Origin: Aphodosoma sp045614825
GTDB lineage: Bacteria; Bacteroidota; Bacteroidia; Bacteroidales; Paludibacteraceae
Direction of reading: 5' to 3'
Length of the DNA: 43,159 nucleotides
Assembly: GCA_045614825.1 (NCBI GenBank)
Contig: JAZLDO010000105.1
Location: 1 to 43,159, forward strand
Of the stretch, positions 40,464-43,159 are shown one piece after another. The position numbers and the translations under genes are program-made. How positions within the stretch are numbered: the stretch's first letter is position 1; every line of letters begins with the position of its first letter. The notes below the pieces were generated by a model. The model had not been told where the DNA came from, ran no database searches, and worked only from the letters and a program-made list of their open reading frames with translations.

Positions 40464-40495
40464 CTTGTATAAAAGAATAAAAAATAGTAACTTTG
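40464..40495 (+). promoter_or_regulatory. mtaB promoter giving a leaderless transcript
   Basis: CTTG (40464-40467), 20 nt, then TAACTTTG (40488-40495) fit the consensus. The ATG at 40503 lies only 8 nt after the -7 element, so transcription should begin at or within a base or two of the start codon. Confidence 0.7.
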
Positions 40496-40502
40496 CACTA
40501 TT

Positions 40503-41780
40503 ATGACAGATAATACCATATTCGAAAATAAAAAGATAGCATTCCAAACCCTTGGATGCAAACTAAATTTTGCCGAGACATCGGCATTAGGACGACAACT
40601 AAAAGATATTGGATTTGAAAAATGCAAAGCTAACGAAGACGCCGATGTAGTGATAATCAACACATGCTCTGTAACCGATACTGCCGATAAAAAAGGCAGA
40701 CAAATGATTCACCGCATGGTAAAAAAATATCCTAATGCCTACATAGTAGTAACCGGATGCTATGCACAACTAAAACCTGAAGAAATAGCTAATATAGAAG
40801 GTGTTGATTTAGTACTTGGTGCAAACGAAAAAGTCAACCTTACCGATTTTATCGACAACATCAAGAAAAAACAACAAGCAGAATATCATGTAGTCCGCAC
40901 AGCACAAATTCGCAATTTCCGACCTGAATGTAGTGCAGACGACCGCACACGACATTTTCTTAAAGTACAAGACGGATGCGATTACTATTGCACCTACTGT
41001 ACCATTCCGTTCGCACGTGGTCGCAGTCGCAACGCCACAATAGCAGAAACCATCAAAGTGGCAGAAAAAGCCATTGCCGATGGAGCAAAAGAAATAGTAC
41101 TCACAGGTGTAAACACAGGCGATTTCGGACGTAGCACTAACGAAACTTTCTTCGACTTAATTAAAGCTCTTGACGCAATAGATGCCGACGTAAGATACCG
41201 CATTTCTAGCATCGAACCCAACCTATTAACCGACGAAATAATCGATTTTGTTGCATCGTCACACCATTTTGCTCCGCATTTCCATATTCCACTACAAAGC
41301 GGAAGCAACGAACTTCTCAAATTGATGCATCGCAAATACGACACAGCTCTCTTTGCTTACAAAATAAACAAAATCAAACAAGTAATGCCAAATGCATTCA
41401 TCGGCGTTGACGTAATGGTTGGCGTACGTGGCGAAACTCCCGAACTCTTCGAAGAATGCAAAACCTTTATCGAAAATCTTCCTATTAGCCAATTACACGT
41501 ATTCACATATTCCGAACGAGCAGGAACCAAAGCACTCAACATCACTCCAATCGTACCAATAAACGAACGCCGTCGCCGTAATGAAATACTACAACACGTA
41601 TCCGAAGCTAAACTCAAAACATTCTATGATAATCAAATAGGTAAAGAAGCCATAGTACTTTGGGAAGACGCAAAAAAAGGAGACAAAATGCACGGCTTCA
41701 CCGAAAACTACGTAAAAGTAGAATGCAAATACGACAAAACCAAGGTAAACACTTTTGAAAAAATAACAATAAAATTATAA
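40503..41780 (+). CDS. mtaB: tRNA t6A methylthiotransferase MtaB
   Basis: This is a 425-residue radical SAM enzyme that adds a methylthio group to N6-threonylcarbamoyladenosine at position 37 of tRNAs. The N-terminal UPF0004 domain has cluster ligands C19 (L-G-C-K-L-N), C55 (N-T-C-S-V-T) and C86 (T-G-C-Y-A-Q). The radical SAM cluster is C159-D-Y-Y-C163-T-Y-C166. 'GCKLNFAE' rather than 'GCQMN' places it with MtaB rather than MiaB or RimO. The ATG is almost at the predicted transcription start. Bactofilin follows 6 bp after the stop. Confidence 0.94.
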   Translation: MTDNTIFENKKIAFQTLGCKLNFAETSALGRQLKDIGFEKCKANEDADVVIINTCSVTDTADKKGRQMIHRMVKKYPNAYIVVTGCYAQLKPEEIANIEGVDLVLGANEKVNLTDFIDNIKKKQQAEYHVVRTAQIRNFRPECSADDRTRHFLKVQDGCDYYCTYCTIPFARGRSRNATIAETIKVAEKAIADGAKEIVLTGVNTGDFGRSTNETFFDLIKALDAIDADVRYRISSIEPNLLTDEIIDFVASSHHFAPHFHIPLQSGSNELLKLMHRKYDTALFAYKINKIKQVMPNAFIGVDVMVGVRGETPELFEECKTFIENLPISQLHVFTYSERAGTKALNITPIVPINERRRRNEILQHVSEAKLKTFYDNQIGKEAIVLWEDAKKGDKMHGFTENYVKVECKYDKTKVNTFEKITIKL

Positions 41781-41786
41781 AAGACT

Positions 41787-42152
41787 ATGGGAAAAGAAGT
41801 TGTACATACAGGAATTGGGCACAACATCATAGCTCAAGGCACTAAAATTGTGGGAACCATCACTACAAATAGTGATATTCGCATTGACGGAGAATTAGAG
41901 GGAGATTTAACCTGCAAAGGCAAAATAGTAGTCGGACAACAAGGCAATATAAAAGGCAACGTTGAATGTACAAATGCCGAAGTGATGGGGAACATCAACG
42001 GCAAAATGATAGTGAGTGACACACTCTCTCTCAAAGCCACATCAAAAATCTGGGGACAAATCAAAACCAAAATCCTCAGCATCGAACCAGAAGCACAATT
42101 CACTGGTTCATGCGAAATGGGCAATGCCAACAACGCCCAACCCACAAAATAA
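41787..42152 (+). CDS. Bactofilin (polymer-forming cytoskeletal protein)
   Basis: This 121-residue protein consists of one bactofilin (DUF583) domain: 'NIIAQGTKIVGTITTNSDIRIDGELEGDLTCKGKIVVGQQGNIKGNVECTNAEVMGNINGKMIVSDTLSLKATSKIWGQI'. The regular hydrophobic/Gly spacing of about 16-18 residues marks the right-handed beta-helix that polymerises without nucleotide. Bactofilins shape cells and position envelope enzymes. The short polar ends are typical. It is co-transcribed with mtaB and followed by a terminator. Confidence 0.93.
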   Translation: MGKEVVHTGIGHNIIAQGTKIVGTITTNSDIRIDGELEGDLTCKGKIVVGQQGNIKGNVECTNAEVMGNINGKMIVSDTLSLKATSKIWGQIKTKILSIEPEAQFTGSCEMGNANNAQPTK

Positions 42153-42180
42153 CAATAACCCCAAACAAAAAAATAGAACC

Positions 42181-42218
42181 AAAGAGCATCGCCCAACCCA
42201 ATGAGCGATGCTTTTTTT
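42181..42218 (+). terminator. Terminator of mtaB-bactofilin
   Basis: AGCATCGC (42185-42192) pairs with GCGATGCT (42205-42212), with a 12-nt loop and a T7 run in which the last stem T is included. An A-rich stretch precedes the stem. Confidence 0.9.
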
Positions 42219-42436
42219 AATCATAAAACCTATTTCACTCTCCTTATTTTGTAGAAAATCGTAGATAAATCAAAAATAATTTTTATCCACAAAACGCACA
42301 TATTACACATAATTTGATTATTTATTATTGCTGTCCAATAAAAAATAAATTAATTGCCTAAAAGGATAATAGATAAAGTAAATATGAGATAATTTGAAAA
42401 AAGGGCTTGTAATTTGTATTACATATTTAAAGAAAA

Positions 42437-42769
42437 GTCCCGTAGGGACAATAGAAGCCAGCTGGGAGTGTAAAAATTGCGAGTAAGCGAGTACAATAGA
42501 GTTACTCTGATTGCCAAGCATGAGCAATTTGTACGCCCCCCCCAGTAGGATATTCCCCCCCCATATTAAACCCCTCCGGGGTGGCAGAGATATATTGTTG
42601 TTTATTTGCATAATAAAGCGTTAGATTTTCTGTAGCACCTACAGTGCTTATTTTATATGAAATCATTATTCTGGGGGTTAACACCCTCGTCTGGATTATA
42701 TCGCCTCTTCGAGGCTCGCAATTTTACAGGACAGTAATAATTCTTATTAATTTTTCAACTTAGTTGAAA
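42437..42769. repeat. String of mini-palindromes with 3-nt centres
   Basis: The palindromes are GTCCC-GTA-GGGAC (42437-42449), ACCCC-TCC-GGGGT (42570-42582), CTGTAG-CAC-CTACAG (42630-42644), GCCTC-TTC-GAGGC (42703-42715) and TTTCAAC-TTA-GTTGAAA (42753-42769). AGAGT-T-ACTCT (42498-42508) lies between the first two. Arms differ in sequence but the 3-nt centre is constant. Confidence 0.8.
42536..42562. repeat. Two C8 tracts 11 nt apart
   Basis: Runs of exactly eight C lie at 42536-42543 and 42555-42562. The only other C8 run noticed in the window is at 38369-38376. Confidence 0.85.
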
Positions 42770-42936
42770 GAAATACATTCATTACTTTACACAACCCCCT
42801 CCGAGCAAAGTTCTCGTCCTTCTAAGACAGGGAGGACAATATTGTGCCCACAAATTAATCCTATTTATTAAATCATCTTTTAATTTAATACCCTTACAGA
42901 AATAAATAAACCTCGAAGAAGTATATCTTCAAGGTT

Positions 42937-42963
42937 GTAGACGCACGAGCCGTGCGGCCCTAC
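42937..42963. repeat. GTAG-GCACG-AGC-CGTGC-CTAC hairpin repeat
   Basis: GTAG (42937-42940) and CTAC (42960-42963) enclose GCACG-AGC-CGTGC (42943-42955). It is another palindrome with a 3-nt centre, of the kind widely dispersed in Bacteroidetes intergenic DNA. Confidence 0.75.
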
Positions 42964-43017
42964 TGTACGGATATAAAACAAAGAAACCCCGAAGAAACAA
43001 TATTCCCTGGGGTATAT

Positions 43018-43054
43018 AAAAAAAAATAGAGACGCAACATATATTGCGTCTCTA
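43018..43054 (-). terminator. Terminator of the rRNA operon
   Basis: TAGAGACGCAA (43027-43037) pairs over 11 bp with TTGCGTCTCTA (43044-43054), with loop CATATA. On the - strand the stem is followed by T9 (43026-43018). It lies 8 nt past the 5S 3' end. Confidence 0.88.
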
Positions 43055-43062
43055 CTGAAAAA

Positions 43063-43159
<97 letters not shown>

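Larger units (their letters stand above)
42219..43017. other. Repeat-rich intergenic region between bactofilin and the rRNA operon
   Basis: No supported protein gene lies in these 800 bp; short frames on the - strand run through the repeats and carry no family motif. The region holds several mini-hairpins (42437-42769), two C8 tracts (42536-42543 and 42555-42562), a 22-nt imperfect hairpin AACCTCGAAGA/TCTTCAAGGTT (42909-42936), the GTAG-GCACG hairpin (42937-42963) and a GTCCT...AGGAC pair near 42818-42838. Confidence 0.65.

Noticed and set aside
42318..42684. Two short overlapping - strand frames (97 and 60 codons)
   Set aside because: They run through palindromes and C8 tracts of the intergenic repeat region; similar text arises whenever such repeats are translated.

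Overview
The window is chromosomal DNA from a low-GC member of the Bacteroidetes, most likely order Bacteroidales. The signs are promoters of the TTTG-N19/20-TAnnTTTG type, almost no Shine-Dalgarno sequences, and lineage-typical genes: PUR/DUF3276, a long NusB, YbbR, GldB, DUF4827, DUF4249, TonB-dependent receptors (TBDRs), PorT/PorV-like barrels and a type IX secretion (T9SS) C-terminal sorting domain. No phage, transposase, integrase or CRISPR array was seen.

Layout. 1-127 is the 5' end of a PUR-type nucleic-acid-binding gene (-). 491-4243 is a + strand housekeeping run, nusB-yajC-ybbR-coaE-mtgA. It converges on a - strand operon (7169-4279): DUF4827 lipoprotein, glmM, lipocalin-like lipoprotein, coaD. 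tRNA-Arg(TCT) lies at 7383-7459. An NCS2 permease and a hotdog thioesterase follow (-). 9483-16461 is a compact five-gene - strand operon, transcribed from high to low coordinates: small T9SS-sorted protein, Ig-like secreted protein, acidic Tyr-rich secreted protein, TBDR, DUF4249 lipoprotein. It is the least understood part of the window. 16645-22507 is a second - strand unit with overlapping genes: Fic protein, UvrD/PcrA helicase, 821-aa TBDR. 22508-23294 has no protein gene but holds repeats, a probable 6S RNA and a 19-bp inverted repeat ahead of a Bor-like lipoprotein gene. 23966-27910 is lon, gldB-like and a Fur-family gene. A NUDIX-type regulator (-) is divergent from a HAD phosphatase plus porin pair (+). 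kbl and tdh convert threonine to glycine and acetyl-CoA. A small beta-barrel gene converges on a - strand group: YbaK-like deacylase, GH29 fucosidase, putative lipoprotein. Then come a ComEA-like HHH/barrel protein, a PorV/PorQ-like barrel and glycerate kinase (-), and mtaB plus bactofilin (+). The last 0.9 kb is a repeat-rich spacer ending in the 3' part of a 5S rRNA gene (-), so an rRNA operon lies beyond the right edge.

Regulatory themes. Several + and - strand units begin at recognisable Bacteroidetes promoters, and one (mtaB) looks leaderless. Perfect inverted repeats at three convergent gene ends act as shared terminators that include or touch the stop codons. Upstream regions are rich in short tandem words (TTGAGAA, ACTAATAAC, CTCGCWACT), and the leaders of tdh and the thioesterase gene are near copies of each other. 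All functions are read from sequence motifs alone; no database search was run.
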